Under the pieces are notes generated by a model, which did no database searches, was not told the origin of the DNA, and saw only the letters and a list, made by a program, of their open reading frames with translations. The position numbers and the translations under genes were made by a program. This document shows positions 24,285 to 33,781 of a DNA stretch of 64,000 bases, piece by piece. Numbering within the stretch: position 1 is the stretch's first letter; each line of letters starts with the position of its first letter. The stretch spans positions 1,860,001 through 1,924,000 of the forward strand of contig NZ_CAKLDM010000002.1 of the NCBI RefSeq assembly GCF_921294215.1. The letters are read 5' to 3'. The DNA is from Vibrio marisflavi CECT 7928. Its GTDB lineage: Bacteria > Pseudomonadota > Gammaproteobacteria > Enterobacterales > Vibrionaceae.

Positions 24285-24908
24285 ATGCTGCTTAGTGTTT
24301 TATATATTATTGGCATCACGGCTGAAGCAATGACTGGCGCACTAAATGCCGGACAAAAGAAAATGGATTGGTTTGGTGTCATGCTTGTTGCGAGTGTGAC
24401 TGCCATTGGCGGAGGCACTGCGCGTGACATTCTATTGGGTCACTTTCCAGTGTCATGGGTTGCTCACCCACAATATTTGGCCATTACCTGTATTGCTGGC
24501 ATCACTACAACAGTTCTCGCTAAATGGGTGATCCGCTTAAAGGGGCTCTTTCTTAGACTTGATGCGCTGGGACTCGTCGTATTCAGTATCATTGGTACTA
24601 ACGTTGCCATGACGACAGGTCATCCTGCACTCATATGCCTAGTTTCTGCTGTTGTTACTGGAGTATTTGGTGGATTGCTTCGCGACCTAATTTGTAGGCG
24701 CACACCGCTCATTTTGCACAAAGAGCTATATGCCTCTGTCGCTTTCTTGTCATCGGGGCTTTACATGGGACTACTGCATATTGGTGTTTCTGATATATAT
24801 GCCACTATTGCAACGCTTGTTATTGGATACAGCGTACGTATGTCTGCTCTAAAGTTTCATTGGCGCCTACCCACCTTCCAGCTGGAAGTTGAAGAGTCTC
24901 TTCACTAA
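24285..24908 (+). CDS. Trimeric intracellular cation channel-like membrane protein (UPF0126)
   Basis: 207 residues with six or seven membrane segments arranged as two homologous halves. Each half carries the glycine-rich signature: AIGGGTARDILLG (about 45-57) and VFGGLLRDLICRR (about 125-137). Bacterial TRIC-type proteins conduct K+/Na+; E. coli YadS and YicG are relatives. An AGGTG ribosome-binding site sits 5 bp before the ATG. The 217 bp before it hold only a 62-codon ORF without family resemblance, so no gene is called there. A shared terminator separates it from aroC. Confidence 0.88.
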   Translation: MLLSVLYIIGITAEAMTGALNAGQKKMDWFGVMLVASVTAIGGGTARDILLGHFPVSWVAHPQYLAITCIAGITTTVLAKWVIRLKGLFLRLDALGLVVFSIIGTNVAMTTGHPALICLVSAVVTGVFGGLLRDLICRRTPLILHKELYASVAFLSSGLYMGLLHIGVSDIYATIATLVIGYSVRMSALKFHWRLPTFQLEVEESLH

Positions 24909-24939
24909 GCGACGACGCAAATATCCATGCCCATGTAAA

Positions 24940-24964
24940 AAGCCCTCGATAAATTCGAGGGCTT
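24940..24964. terminator. Bidirectional terminator between the TRIC-like gene and aroC
   Basis: 9-bp perfect stem AAGCCCTCG / CGAGGGCTT with a 7-nt loop; A-rich on the left and T-rich on the right, so it can serve both converging transcripts. Confidence 0.87.
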
Positions 24965-24983
24965 TCTCTTTGTAGATGTGATT

Positions 24984-26069
24984 TTAAATCTTTGGCGTTT
25001 CCGTCGTAACACCGTGATTTTGACCGCGATGGCGTAGAAGATGATCAAGCAAAACAATGGCTAGCATTGCCTCTGCAATTGGCACAGCTCGAATCCCAAC
25101 ACATGGATCGTGACGACCTTTTGTAATCACTTGTGTTGGTTCACCAGACTTGTCAATTGTCTCACCCGGTACGGTAATACTCGACGTTGGCTTCAAAGCA
25201 ATGTTGGCAACGATATCTTGCCCAGTTGAAATGCCGCCTAAGATGCCACCAGCATGGTTACTCGCGAAACCAGCAGGAGTTAATGGATCACGATGCTCAC
25301 TTCCCTTTTGAGAAACGACATCAAAGCCATCACCAATCTCAACGCCTTTCACTGCGTTAATACTCATGAGGGCATGCGCAATATCTGCATCTAAACGATC
25401 AAAGATCGGTTCACCTAAACCGACCGGTATGTTAGTCGCGACTACCTGAAGTTTGGCTCCGATTGAGTCACCTTGCTTTTTCAAATCACGAATAAGTTGA
25501 TCAAAGTCTGCAACTTTATCGACGTCTGGACAGAAAAAAGCATTATTCTCAATTTCTTGCCAATCGACTTTATCGATGGACACGTCACCCATCTGAGATA
25601 GGTAGGCACGAATTTCGACATCAAATTCTTGCTTTAGGTATTTCTTCGCTATTGCACCTGCAGCTACTCGCATTGCTGTTTCACGTGCCGAAGAGCGGCC
25701 ACCACCACGGTAATCCCGTACGCCATATTTTTGATGGTAAGTGTAATCAGCGTGACCAGGACGAAACTTGTCTTTAATTTCCGAGTAATCTTTTGAGCGC
25801 TGATCAGTATTTTCAATCAATAGCCCAATCGAAGTGCCTGTTGTCGTGCCTTCAAATACACCTGAAAGGATTTTTACCTCATCAGGTTCACGACGCTGGG
25901 TAGTATATTTAGAAGTGCCCGGGCGACGACGGTCTAAATCCTTTTGCAGGTCGGCTTCGGTTATCTCCAGTCCAGGAGGACAGCCATCTACAATACATCC
26001 GAGTGCGATACCGTGGCTTTCTCCAAACGTTGTCACTCGAAAATGTTGTCCGATACTATTTCCTGCCAT
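24984..26069 (-). CDS. aroC: Chorismate synthase
   Basis: 361 residues from the chosen start [20 protein letters not shown], where the conserved family N-terminus begins and an AGAGGACAC ribosome-binding site sits just upstream; the open frame extends 36 codons further up but without family similarity. Signature blocks: [37 protein letters not shown] and [18 protein letters not shown]. The FMN-dependent enzyme makes chorismate from EPSP, the last shikimate step. In E. coli the order is prmB-aroC, as here. Confidence 0.97.
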   Translation of the reverse strand: MAGNSIGQHFRVTTFGESHGIALGCIVDGCPPGLEITEADLQKDLDRRRPGTSKYTTQRREPDEVKILSGVFEGTTTGTSIGLLIENTDQRSKDYSEIKDKFRPGHADYTYHQKYGVRDYRGGGRSSARETAMRVAAGAIAKKYLKQEFDVEIRAYLSQMGDVSIDKVDWQEIENNAFFCPDVDKVADFDQLIRDLKKQGDSIGAKLQVVATNIPVGLGEPIFDRLDADIAHALMSINAVKGVEIGDGFDVVSQKGSEHRDPLTPAGFASNHAGGILGGISTGQDIVANIALKPTSSITVPGETIDKSGEPTQVITKGRHDPCVGIRAVPIAEAMLAIVLLDHLLRHRGQNHGVTTETPKI

Positions 26070-26245
26070 TGTGTCCTCTATTACATATTTCTCTGAATGC
26101 CTGGCTAAGCTTCCATTTATACCTTGTTTGGATAACTTAGCCTCAGAGTGTCTGTTTTCTATTCTTCGTGCCAACATAGTGGCTTTATTAACATTTGTTG
26201 TAAAGAGTTAAACTTAACTAAGCCAATTCTACTCAGCTACAAACG

Positions 26246-26275
26246 AAAAAACGCCAAGTCATAAGACTCAGCGTT
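26246..26275 (-). terminator. Rho-independent terminator after prmB
   Basis: 11-bp stem in minus-strand RNA (AACGCUGAGUC with GACUUGGCGUU, two wobble pairs), 4-nt loop, followed by TTTTT. It separates prmB from aroC, so the two are probably separate transcripts. Confidence 0.85.
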
Positions 26276-26300
26276 TTAAGGTAACTCAACAATTTAGCCG

Positions 26301-27233
26301 TTAATCTTTGTAAAGGGAGAACTCAGCAGCATGTTCGACAAGTTGGTCACGAGTCAGCAAGAACACGCCATGACCGCCATTCTCAAACTCTAACCAAGTA
26401 AATGGTATCTCAGGGTATTGTTCCATCATATGAACCATGGAATTGCCAACCTCACAAATCAAAATACCTTTTTCTGTTAGGTAATCGGGTGCATTGGCAA
26501 GTATTCTGCGTACCAATTTCAACCCATCGGTACCAGCCGCAAGACCAAGCTCCGGTTCATGGGTAAATTCTTCTGGCAAACTATTCATATCTTCTTCATC
26601 CACATAAGGAGGGTTCGATACGATTAGGTTGTATTTCTCTTTCGGTAAGTCACGGAATAGATCTGAGCGAATTGGGAAAACTTGCTGCTCCATACCATGA
26701 TCTTGAATATTCTGCTCAGCCACTTGAAGTGCATCTGCTGAGATATCAATTGCGTCGACCTCAGCTTCAGGAAACGCGTGAGCACATGCAATCGCGATAC
26801 AGCCGCTTCCGGTACACATGTCCATAACACGCACTGACTCTTCGATTAACCAAGGTTGAAATTGCGCTTCAATTAGCTCACCAATCGGTGAACGTGGCAC
26901 CAATACTCGCTCATCGACAAAGAATTCTAAACCACAGAACCAAGCTTTGTTGGTAAGGTAAGCCGTTGGAGTACGTTCATTGATACGCTCAATTACACGC
27001 TCGACAATACGCAGCCTCTCACTGCTAGTCAGACGAGAGTTCATTACATGAGCTGGGATATCGATAGGAAGATACAGTGTTGGCAAGATCAACTGGACGG
27101 CTTCATCCCAAGCATTATCAGTACCATGACCATAAAATAAATTCGCCGCATTAAAACGACTTACTGTCCAACGAACCATATCTTGAAGAGTATGCAGCTC
27201 CGATACAGCCTCTTCTATAAAAATCTTATCCAA
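26301..27233 (-). CDS. prmB: 50S ribosomal protein uL3 N5-glutamine methyltransferase
   Basis: 310 residues. N-terminal helical substrate-recognition domain (about 1-110), then a SAM-dependent methyltransferase with [16 protein letters not shown] (motif I, about residue 137) and the NPPY motif in [12 protein letters not shown]. PrmB methylates a glutamine of ribosomal protein L3 (uL3). It is distinguished from PrmC (58645-59502) by its longer N-terminus. Divergent from smrB with a 56-bp gap, the same arrangement as in E. coli. Confidence 0.96.
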   Translation of the reverse strand: MDKIFIEEAVSELHTLQDMVRWTVSRFNAANLFYGHGTDNAWDEAVQLILPTLYLPIDIPAHVMNSRLTSSERLRIVERVIERINERTPTAYLTNKAWFCGLEFFVDERVLVPRSPIGELIEAQFQPWLIEESVRVMDMCTGSGCIAIACAHAFPEAEVDAIDISADALQVAEQNIQDHGMEQQVFPIRSDLFRDLPKEKYNLIVSNPPYVDEEDMNSLPEEFTHEPELGLAAGTDGLKLVRRILANAPDYLTEKGILICEVGNSMVHMMEQYPEIPFTWLEFENGGHGVFLLTRDQLVEHAAEFSLYKD

Positions 27234-27289
27234 ATTTGCCTCCCAAAAGCGCTACAATACTGATAATTCGATCTCTTAATTTTATCCTT

Positions 27290-27820
27290 ATGAGCCAAAA
27301 CGACAACGAACACGACGACGATTTCAACTTATTTAGAGACGCAGTAAAGGGCGTAAAAAAGTTGCGTCAGGATACCATAATCCAGCAGCCAACGAAAAAC
27401 GTTAAACAAAAACAGCAAATAAAAACCGCAAGAGAAGCCAGTGACAGCGAGTTTTATTTCTCAGATGAGTTTGTACCGCTGCTAAATGAGGAAGGCCCGA
27501 CGCGATACGCCAGAGATGATGTGTCACAATATGAGGTGAAACGCTTGCGCAGAGGTGTGTATGTTCCAGATGTGTTTCTTGATATGCACGGTATGAACCA
27601 ACAAGAAGCAAAAAAAGAACTTGGCGCTATGATAGCTTACTGCATCAAAAACGACGTTCATTGCGCTTGCGTTCAACACGGCATTGGCAAGCACATACTT
27701 AAGCAAAAAGCACCTCTGTGGTTGGCTCAACATCCAGATGTTATGGCTTTTCACCAAGCACCACTCGAGTTTGGCGGTGACGGCGCATTGCTAGTATTAC
27801 TATCGATTCCTGAAAAATAG
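27290..27820 (+). CDS. smrB: Smr-domain ribosome rescue endonuclease SmrB
   Basis: 176 residues from the start MSQNDNEHDDDFNLF; an ATG 18 codons upstream is in frame but lies against prmB and lacks family similarity. The C-terminal Smr domain (about 95-170) has DMHGMNQQEAKKEL and the CVQHGIGKHILKQKAP motif. In E. coli SmrB cuts mRNA at collided ribosomes. The N-terminal half is charged and helical. Transcribed divergently from prmB. Confidence 0.92.
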   Translation: MSQNDNEHDDDFNLFRDAVKGVKKLRQDTIIQQPTKNVKQKQQIKTAREASDSEFYFSDEFVPLLNEEGPTRYARDDVSQYEVKRLRRGVYVPDVFLDMHGMNQQEAKKELGAMIAYCIKNDVHCACVQHGIGKHILKQKAPLWLAQHPDVMAFHQAPLEFGGDGALLVLLSIPEK

Positions 27821-27843
27821 AAAGCAAGCTTGTTATAATTCTA

Positions 27844-27880
27844 GACAATCAGCTGAGATCCTTTAACTAAGTTGATTGTC
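27844..27880 (+). terminator. Hairpin downstream of smrB
   Basis: 11-bp stem (27844-27854 with 27870-27880, one G-U pair) 23 bp after the smrB stop. There is no clear U-run, so termination activity is uncertain. Confidence 0.4.
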
Positions 27881-28017
27881 ACTATCTATTAAAACAAAAA
27901 ACTCCAACCGATTGATTACCTTTCATTAAATTAACAGACAAATACCAACTAAACCTTAATAAGTTTTTAGTATGCTTTCACCTAATTATCCAAAACAAAA
28001 ACAAAAGTGGTGAATGC

Positions 28018-29019
28018 ATGAATCTAAATCATAAAATATATTTATTACCCTTAGCTCTACTGCTAGGAGCTTGCAGTAGTCCTACTCCGACAACCCCATT
28101 CAAAATTACAACATCTGTTCCGGTGACCAACACAAAGCTATCTTCTGGCTCAGGGGCTGTGATAGATAAACATCAGCTAGTTGTCGTTGGTGATGATGAA
28201 CCTTGGCTATTTGATGTTGATGTGCACAGCTATAGCATCAAAAACAAGGAGCTAATAAAAAGCTACCCGCTAAATACGTCAGGCCGCATAGACAAGAGTG
28301 TTAAGCCTGATTTTGAAGCAATGAGCACAGTAACTTACTTAGGAAGTAAGCATTACCTAATTCTTGGCTCAGGTAGCAAATCAACAAGGAGATCTGCGTT
28401 TCTCATTGATATAGTTGGTAAAAACAAGAAAACGCTAGACTTAAAACCACTATACAAACAACTCTATGCCGTCTCTGGCTTTAAGAGTAAGCAACACATA
28501 AATATTGAAGGTGTTGCCACAACGGAAAACAAGATATTCATCTTCAATCGTGGTAACTCAGGTACAAACATCATATTCGAGATGGACTTGAATCAATTTT
28601 TTGCGTTTATTGACAAGCAATCGAGTTCATTGTCTTCACTGAAAACATTCTTTGTGACGCTACCAAAAATTGATGGTGTTGAGTCAACCCTATCTGGTGT
28701 GGATTACTGGCCACAAGCGAACAGCCTAATTATCTCTGCCTCAGTGGAAGGAAAAAGTGATGCGATTAATGATGGTAAAGTGTTAGGCTCATTTGTAGGA
28801 GTATTACCAATATCCGCATTAGAATCGAACAATAGCTCATCAAATACGCTATCACTAAGCCCTTATATGCAGCTACTTAAGAAACAAAATAAAGTGGTAA
28901 TAACCAAGATTGAAGCTGTCGCAATAGATAGTTCAACTAACCATTCAGCATCAGGATACTTTGTTAGTGATAACGACAATGGAACCAGTCAGTTTATTCA
29001 TTTCAATATAGAACAGTAA
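28018..29019 (+). CDS. Putative lipoprotein, function unknown
   Basis: 333 residues. Signal peptide with lipobox LLGACSS, acylated Cys at about residue 19. After a Pro/Thr-rich linker come repeated short beta-strand patterns (VVVGDDEPWLFDVDVHSY, YLILGSGSKSTRR, NIEGVATTENKIFIFNRGN, TLSGVDYWPQANSLIISAS) that suggest a propeller-like periplasmic fold. The residue after the Cys is Ser, so outer-membrane sorting is likely. Codon use is more AT-rich than its neighbours. I do not recognise a specific function; a sugar or phosphoester-related lactonase-like role is possible but unsupported. Its own terminator follows. Confidence 0.75.
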   Translation: MNLNHKIYLLPLALLLGACSSPTPTTPFKITTSVPVTNTKLSSGSGAVIDKHQLVVVGDDEPWLFDVDVHSYSIKNKELIKSYPLNTSGRIDKSVKPDFEAMSTVTYLGSKHYLILGSGSKSTRRSAFLIDIVGKNKKTLDLKPLYKQLYAVSGFKSKQHINIEGVATTENKIFIFNRGNSGTNIIFEMDLNQFFAFIDKQSSSLSSLKTFFVTLPKIDGVESTLSGVDYWPQANSLIISASVEGKSDAINDGKVLGSFVGVLPISALESNNSSSNTLSLSPYMQLLKKQNKVVITKIEAVAIDSSTNHSASGYFVSDNDNGTSQFIHFNIEQ

Positions 29020-29034
29020 TGAGATAACCACGTT

Positions 29035-29063
29035 GCCGAGCCTATATAATACGTAGGCTCGGC
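29035..29063. terminator. Bidirectional terminator between the lipoprotein and the M14 peptidase
   Basis: Perfect 10-bp stem GCCGAGCCTA / TAGGCTCGGC with a 9-nt loop, followed by CATTTCTTT on the plus strand. It lies between convergent genes. Confidence 0.75.
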
Positions 29064-29070
29064 CATTTCT

Positions 29071-30195
29071 TTACAGTTTACCAACCATTGTAAAAACTGC
29101 GGCCAACGTATCGTGGCCAAACGCAGCACTACGATCTGGTGACCATCCATACAGCTCATCGGCATGGCTGATATGGTCTTTAAACGGCATCTCGACAGTG
29201 TAAGACAAGCATTTAAACTGTTCGCCAACCCAGTTAGAGCCAACTGTTGGATTTGCTTTGCCTGGCTCATCTTTGTCGTAACCTACTTCATCCTGAAATT
29301 CAGGTGTAATCGTAAGTAGAGCTTGTTTAAAGTCATTCTCTAATTGAGCAATTCGCTCATCATAAGAAGGGTTGCCTTCGCACCCTGCGACAAAATTGTA
29401 AGGAATCGCCTCATCGCCATGAATATCTAAGAACATATCAACGCCTGTCTCAAGCATACGTTCTCTCACCAAGTACACTTCAGGGCTGCGATCCATCGAT
29501 GGCGATTGCCATTCACGATTTAAGTTCACGCCAATGCCATTCGTGCGCAAGTGTCCACGGATGCTGCCATCTGGGTTCATGTTTGGTACAACTCGGATCA
29601 CTACGTTATCTAGTAACGCTCGGCCAACGGTATCTGTTTCATCCAGTAAGCGTTGCAAAAAGCCTTCGATAAACCATTCAGCCATAGTTTCACCAGGATG
29701 TTGGCGTCCAATCACCCAAATGTTTTTCTTTTCAGAGCTTGGTTCACCAATCGTCAGTAGGCTCATATCATTGTTATCCAAAGTATGTCCTAACGTTTCC
29801 AATTTACATGCTGGATGCATTTGCGCACTGTGCAAAAGGTCTTGATGACGGTCGTAAGAATAAGGAGCAAAGTAAGCAAAGTACATAGAACCTTGCTCGG
29901 GGATGATATCGAATGTCAGAGCATTGCCATCAAATTTAGCAGGAACTCTGAACCATTCTTCACGGTCATAAGAAGCAACCACATCATAGTCACTCCACCC
30001 TTCTGGGTATGCCGAAGTAACGAGTTCACCAATAGTAAAATGATGTGATAGCTGAGCTTCACTTTCTAAACGAAAATGAAACCATTGCGAGATATCCGTC
30101 TGGTTGTCTGCTGGAATAGTCAGTTGAATATCTTGAGGAGAATCAGCGGATACGACGTGAATATTGCCACTTTCAAAATTGCTAAATATTTTCAT
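29071..30195 (-). CDS. M14-family zinc carboxypeptidase (cytosolic carboxypeptidase-like)
   Basis: 374 residues from start MKIFSNFESGNI; the frame runs 14 codons further upstream without family features. An N-terminal beta-domain (about 1-125) precedes the M14 catalytic domain, with zinc ligands in GRQHPGETMAEWF (HxxE), the second His in DIHGDEAIP, and the catalytic Glu in YTVEMPFKD. There is no signal peptide, so it is cytosolic. Relatives are called M14-type cytosolic carboxypeptidase and resemble eukaryotic deglutamylases in domain layout; bacterial substrates are not established. Confidence 0.88.
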   Translation of the reverse strand: MKIFSNFESGNIHVVSADSPQDIQLTIPADNQTDISQWFHFRLESEAQLSHHFTIGELVTSAYPEGWSDYDVVASYDREEWFRVPAKFDGNALTFDIIPEQGSMYFAYFAPYSYDRHQDLLHSAQMHPACKLETLGHTLDNNDMSLLTIGEPSSEKKNIWVIGRQHPGETMAEWFIEGFLQRLLDETDTVGRALLDNVVIRVVPNMNPDGSIRGHLRTNGIGVNLNREWQSPSMDRSPEVYLVRERMLETGVDMFLDIHGDEAIPYNFVAGCEGNPSYDERIAQLENDFKQALLTITPEFQDEVGYDKDEPGKANPTVGSNWVGEQFKCLSYTVEMPFKDHISHADELYGWSPDRSAAFGHDTLAAVFTMVGKL

Positions 30196-30400
30196 TTTAC
30201 TGTGATCCCATTGTTGAGTTGGAAGTAAGACTAACACACCTAAACGACAAGAATCACTTACGCAAAAACTTTACATTTTCTTTATACATTCCGCGTGAAC
30301 TTTATGCCTACTTTATATTCTCCTTGTTAACCTACCAGCCGATTATCATGTTACGAGGTTTGTGCCACAAACTTATTAAAAGGCACAGATATGACACAAA

Positions 30401-32263
30401 ATGCAAAACAAAAAGCAATCTTTACTGGTGTTAACCTACCTATGTATTGGGGTTGTATATGGCGATATTGGCACAAGTCCACTGTACGCTTTTAAAGCAA
30501 TGTTTGACGGCGAACACTCGCTTGCAATAACGAATAGCAACATACACGGCACCTTGTCTCTTGTCTTCTGGACTTTCATCATCACGGTATCAGTAAAGTA
30601 CCTATCAATCGTAACCCGTGCTTCTAGCGATGGCGAAGGTGGTATATTAACATTGGCCTCGCTCGCCCACCGAGTTGCTCCTAGTTTTCTGAAAAAATGC
30701 GTACTTTTCTTAGGCATGCTCTCTGCTGGCTTCTTCTTTGGCGAAGCGATTATTACCCCTGCAATGTCTGTTCTCTCTGCGGTGGAAGGCATCGATGTGG
30801 TTAACCCAAGCCTACACGCGTTTGTCATCCCTGTATCTATTACGATAATTTGCGGATTATTTGCTATCCAAAAATGGGGCTCTGGAAAAATTGGCCAGTT
30901 CTTTGCGCCTGTTATGCTGACATGGTTTCTATGCATTGGGCTTACTGGCTTGACTTCAATTTGCCATAACCCATTTGTTTTAAAAGCTATTAACCCCTAC
31001 TACGCGATGGAGTTTGTTCGCTTTCACGGCCTAGAAACATTGTTTACGCTTGGCGTCGTTGTGCTTGCGGTTACTGGTGTCGAGGCTCTTTATGCCGATA
31101 TGGGGCACTTTGGTATTAAGTCTATTCGTCTTGCATGGTTTTTACTTGTTCTACCTTGCCTAGTGTTGAATTACTTTGGCCAAGGAGCTCTGGTTTTACA
31201 GCACCCAGACGCAATCAGTAACTCCTTCTTCTTGCTTGTTCCAACTAATCTTCAGTTACCACTAGTGGTGCTCGCCACTTTCGCAACCGTGATTGCCTCT
31301 CAAGCAGTAATATCGGGTATTTTTTCTCTCACGCGGCAAGCCATTAACTTAGGCTTTCTGCCGCCAGTACGCATTTTTCATACCTCAACTAAAGAGCAAG
31401 GACAAATCTACGTCCCAATTGCCAACTTTCTCTTGTTTATTTTAGTTGTTGCCGTGGTCATTTCTTTTGGTAGTTCAGCCCGACTAGCGGCTGCTTATGG
31501 TATTGCCGTAACCTCTGTGATTCTTATCTCTTCACTATTACTTATCGTGGTGGCTCTTTATCATTGGCGATGGTCTACCATTAACGTCGCGTTATACGCA
31601 GCAGTCATGGTCACTTATGACACGTTAATGTTTACTTCAACATCTCTCAAGTTTACCGATGGTGGGTGGCTGCCGCTAACCATTGGCACTCTGGTGTTCC
31701 TTCTCATGGTCAACTGGTATCAAGAGAAACAGCGTTTAGCCATGCTAACCAAACACCCACTGTCTGTAGAGGCAATGGTCAAAGGCCTAGAACAGAAGAA
31801 TTGGACACGAGCTTCAGGTACAGCGGTTTACCTTGCTCGCAATGAGCAACAAGCGCCTTCATCACTTATCAATAACTTGAAATACAATGAGACTCTGCAT
31901 GAGCGAAATATCTTACTAACATTCAAATACTCCGAACATCCTCATATACACCCTCTAAAACGTGTAGAGCTCAAACAACTTTCCGATACGTTTTGGCAGA
32001 TGATTGCTCATGTGGGATATCAAGAATCCTTAGATATCGAGCAAATCTATCACGCTTGTTGTACCAAAGAGTTGTGCCTATGCCCTGCTGAAACCGTATT
32101 TTTTATGTCGGCAGAACGCATAAAAGTAAAACCTAAGAACCTTTGGCATGACATTAAAGCCAGAATATTTATCTTGTTAAGCCGAAATGCTTTACGTACA
32201 TCAGAACGACTATCAGTCCCTGAAGACAAATTAATTGAAATTGGCGTGCATCTAGAAATTTAG
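30401..32263 (+). CDS. kup: Low-affinity potassium transport protein Kup
   Basis: 620 residues. The family signature GVVYGDIGTSPLYAFK is at the N-terminus; about 12 membrane helices reach residue 430, then a cytosolic C-terminal domain. A K+:H+ symporter of the KUP/HAK/KT family. The signature ARASSDGEGGILTLASL near residue 65 and the FFFGEAIITPAMSVLSAVEG block are intact. An ATG 11 bp upstream is in another frame. It is followed 48 bp later by a KdpD-like kinase and KdpE-like regulator, suggesting shared K+ control. Confidence 0.96.
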   Translation: MQNKKQSLLVLTYLCIGVVYGDIGTSPLYAFKAMFDGEHSLAITNSNIHGTLSLVFWTFIITVSVKYLSIVTRASSDGEGGILTLASLAHRVAPSFLKKCVLFLGMLSAGFFFGEAIITPAMSVLSAVEGIDVVNPSLHAFVIPVSITIICGLFAIQKWGSGKIGQFFAPVMLTWFLCIGLTGLTSICHNPFVLKAINPYYAMEFVRFHGLETLFTLGVVVLAVTGVEALYADMGHFGIKSIRLAWFLLVLPCLVLNYFGQGALVLQHPDAISNSFFLLVPTNLQLPLVVLATFATVIASQAVISGIFSLTRQAINLGFLPPVRIFHTSTKEQGQIYVPIANFLLFILVVAVVISFGSSARLAAAYGIAVTSVILISSLLLIVVALYHWRWSTINVALYAAVMVTYDTLMFTSTSLKFTDGGWLPLTIGTLVFLLMVNWYQEKQRLAMLTKHPLSVEAMVKGLEQKNWTRASGTAVYLARNEQQAPSSLINNLKYNETLHERNILLTFKYSEHPHIHPLKRVELKQLSDTFWQMIAHVGYQESLDIEQIYHACCTKELCLCPAETVFFMSAERIKVKPKNLWHDIKARIFILLSRNALRTSERLSVPEDKLIEIGVHLEI

Positions 32264-32311
32264 AACTAGCTTCTTTACACTCGGCAGATTAATAGGCTTT
32301 ATCAAACAATC

Positions 32312-33781
32312 ATGAACTTTTTGCGCTTTGGATGGACTGAGACAAGCAAAATATTGTCTCTTTCCATTCTTTACATAACGGTTATATACATTGGGGTAGG
32401 CTTTAATGCCGTCATTGTAGAGACTGATACAGCTTTATTAGTGCTACTGCTAAATATCGTCAGTGGCTTTTGGCTCAAAGAAAAAAACGCATATACGTTA
32501 ACGGCTTTAAGCACTATTGCTTTCTATTTCTTTGTTTTGCCAGAACATAACTCCTTTGAGTTCAAAGACTATCAGCACCTAATCACTTTTATTGTCATGG
32601 CCTTCAATGGCTTTGCTGCTGTGAAAATCACCCAGTCTCAGCAAAGAGAATTAAAAAAGAACCAAATACTCAAAGGCGAACTAAAAAACCACTATAACCT
32701 CGCCTCAATTCTGGCATCAAAAAACGAGAGTCTTGAAATCGCTCAAGCTGCCATACAGCACCTTGCTAATCAATACCAAATTAAAGCACAGGTATGGTTG
32801 ACTCAACCTAAGCTGTACTGCTTGTCTTATCACCCTGAAATCTGGCTTGAAGACTACCAAGCTCCTATCGAAAACTTTGTCAGTGACAAAAGACTGTCAC
32901 CACATAAGGTAAGCCCAACAGTGGAGCTATACCCGTTAGCTAGACACACGGATTTGCTCGGTGTTCTTGTCATTGAATCGGATAACTTAGAAGCTTTTAA
33001 CCCAATACTTAATTCCTTGATTAGCTTGTCTCTAGCTCGCTCTGAAGCAAACCGCGCACTCACACAAGCAATAGAATCGACGCAACAAGAAAAAATGCGA
33101 AACACATTGCTAGCCGCAGTATCTCACGATCTTAAAACACCACTCGGTTCTATTATTGGCTCAGCAACAACACTCAACGATCAGAAAATTACTCTGCCTA
33201 AACAAACCCAGCAAGAATTACTGACATCAATTGCCGAAGAAGGGTATAACCTGAATCGCAGCCTAACCAAACTGCTGGATATTAGTCGGTTAAGCTTAAA
33301 GACGTTAATCCCCAAAAAGGAATGGGTAGAACCAGAGGAAATGATCGGCAGTGCTATAAAACGGATCGAACGCTTGTTAGTTGATCACCCAATCCAACTG
33401 TCAGGTGAGCCAATGCTATTATTGCTAGATTATTCCCTAATGGAACAAGTGGTCACTAACTTAATAGAAAATGCCGCAAAATACAGCCAAAAGAACAGCC
33501 CTATTGATGTGCATACATCCTATAAAAACAATACATTTATTTTAGAAGTATGCGATAGAGGCTGTGGAGTTGCGGAGGAGGAAACAAAGCTTATTTTTGA
33601 GCGTTTTTACCGTTCCGAGCACCACAATATTAAAGGGACTGGACTCGGCTTAGCAATTTGTAAACTAATAGTAAACGCTCATAAGGGAACTATTTTTGTT
33701 ACCTCAAGAAAAGATGGCGGCTCTGTGTTCACCGTTAAGATACCTTGTGAATTACATGACCTGAAAGATATTTATGAATAG
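32312..33781 (+). CDS. Short KdpD-like sensor histidine kinase
   Basis: 489 residues. It resembles the C-terminal half of KdpD: four membrane helices of the KdpD-type DUF4118 region (about 13-105), a GAF-like segment (about 130-240), the phosphoacceptor in AAVSHDLKTPLGSIIG (H272), and an HATPase with NLIENAAKYS, DRGCG and GTGLGLAICKLIV. The N-terminal KdpD and universal-stress domains found in the roughly 900-residue KdpD are absent; the membrane part starts almost at Met1, so the gene is naturally short rather than broken. Overlaps the regulator by 8 bp and follows kup. Confidence 0.88.
   Translation: MNFLRFGWTETSKILSLSILYITVIYIGVGFNAVIVETDTALLVLLLNIVSGFWLKEKNAYTLTALSTIAFYFFVLPEHNSFEFKDYQHLITFIVMAFNGFAAVKITQSQQRELKKNQILKGELKNHYNLASILASKNESLEIAQAAIQHLANQYQIKAQVWLTQPKLYCLSYHPEIWLEDYQAPIENFVSDKRLSPHKVSPTVELYPLARHTDLLGVLVIESDNLEAFNPILNSLISLSLARSEANRALTQAIESTQQEKMRNTLLAAVSHDLKTPLGSIIGSATTLNDQKITLPKQTQQELLTSIAEEGYNLNRSLTKLLDISRLSLKTLIPKKEWVEPEEMIGSAIKRIERLLVDHPIQLSGEPMLLLLDYSLMEQVVTNLIENAAKYSQKNSPIDVHTSYKNNTFILEVCDRGCGVAEEETKLIFERFYRSEHHNIKGTGLGLAICKLIVNAHKGTIFVTSRKDGGSVFTVKIPCELHDLKDIYE

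Noticed and set aside
26070..26177. N-terminal extension of aroC in the open frame
   Set aside because: The 36 extra codons lack family similarity; a good ribosome binding site and the conserved N-terminus are at 26069. The same reasoning moved the starts of prfA, hemA, smrB, ispE and the M14 peptidase.
30219..30434. 71-codon plus-strand ORF before kup
   Set aside because: It overlaps the M14 peptidase promoter and the kup start in another frame and has no family features.
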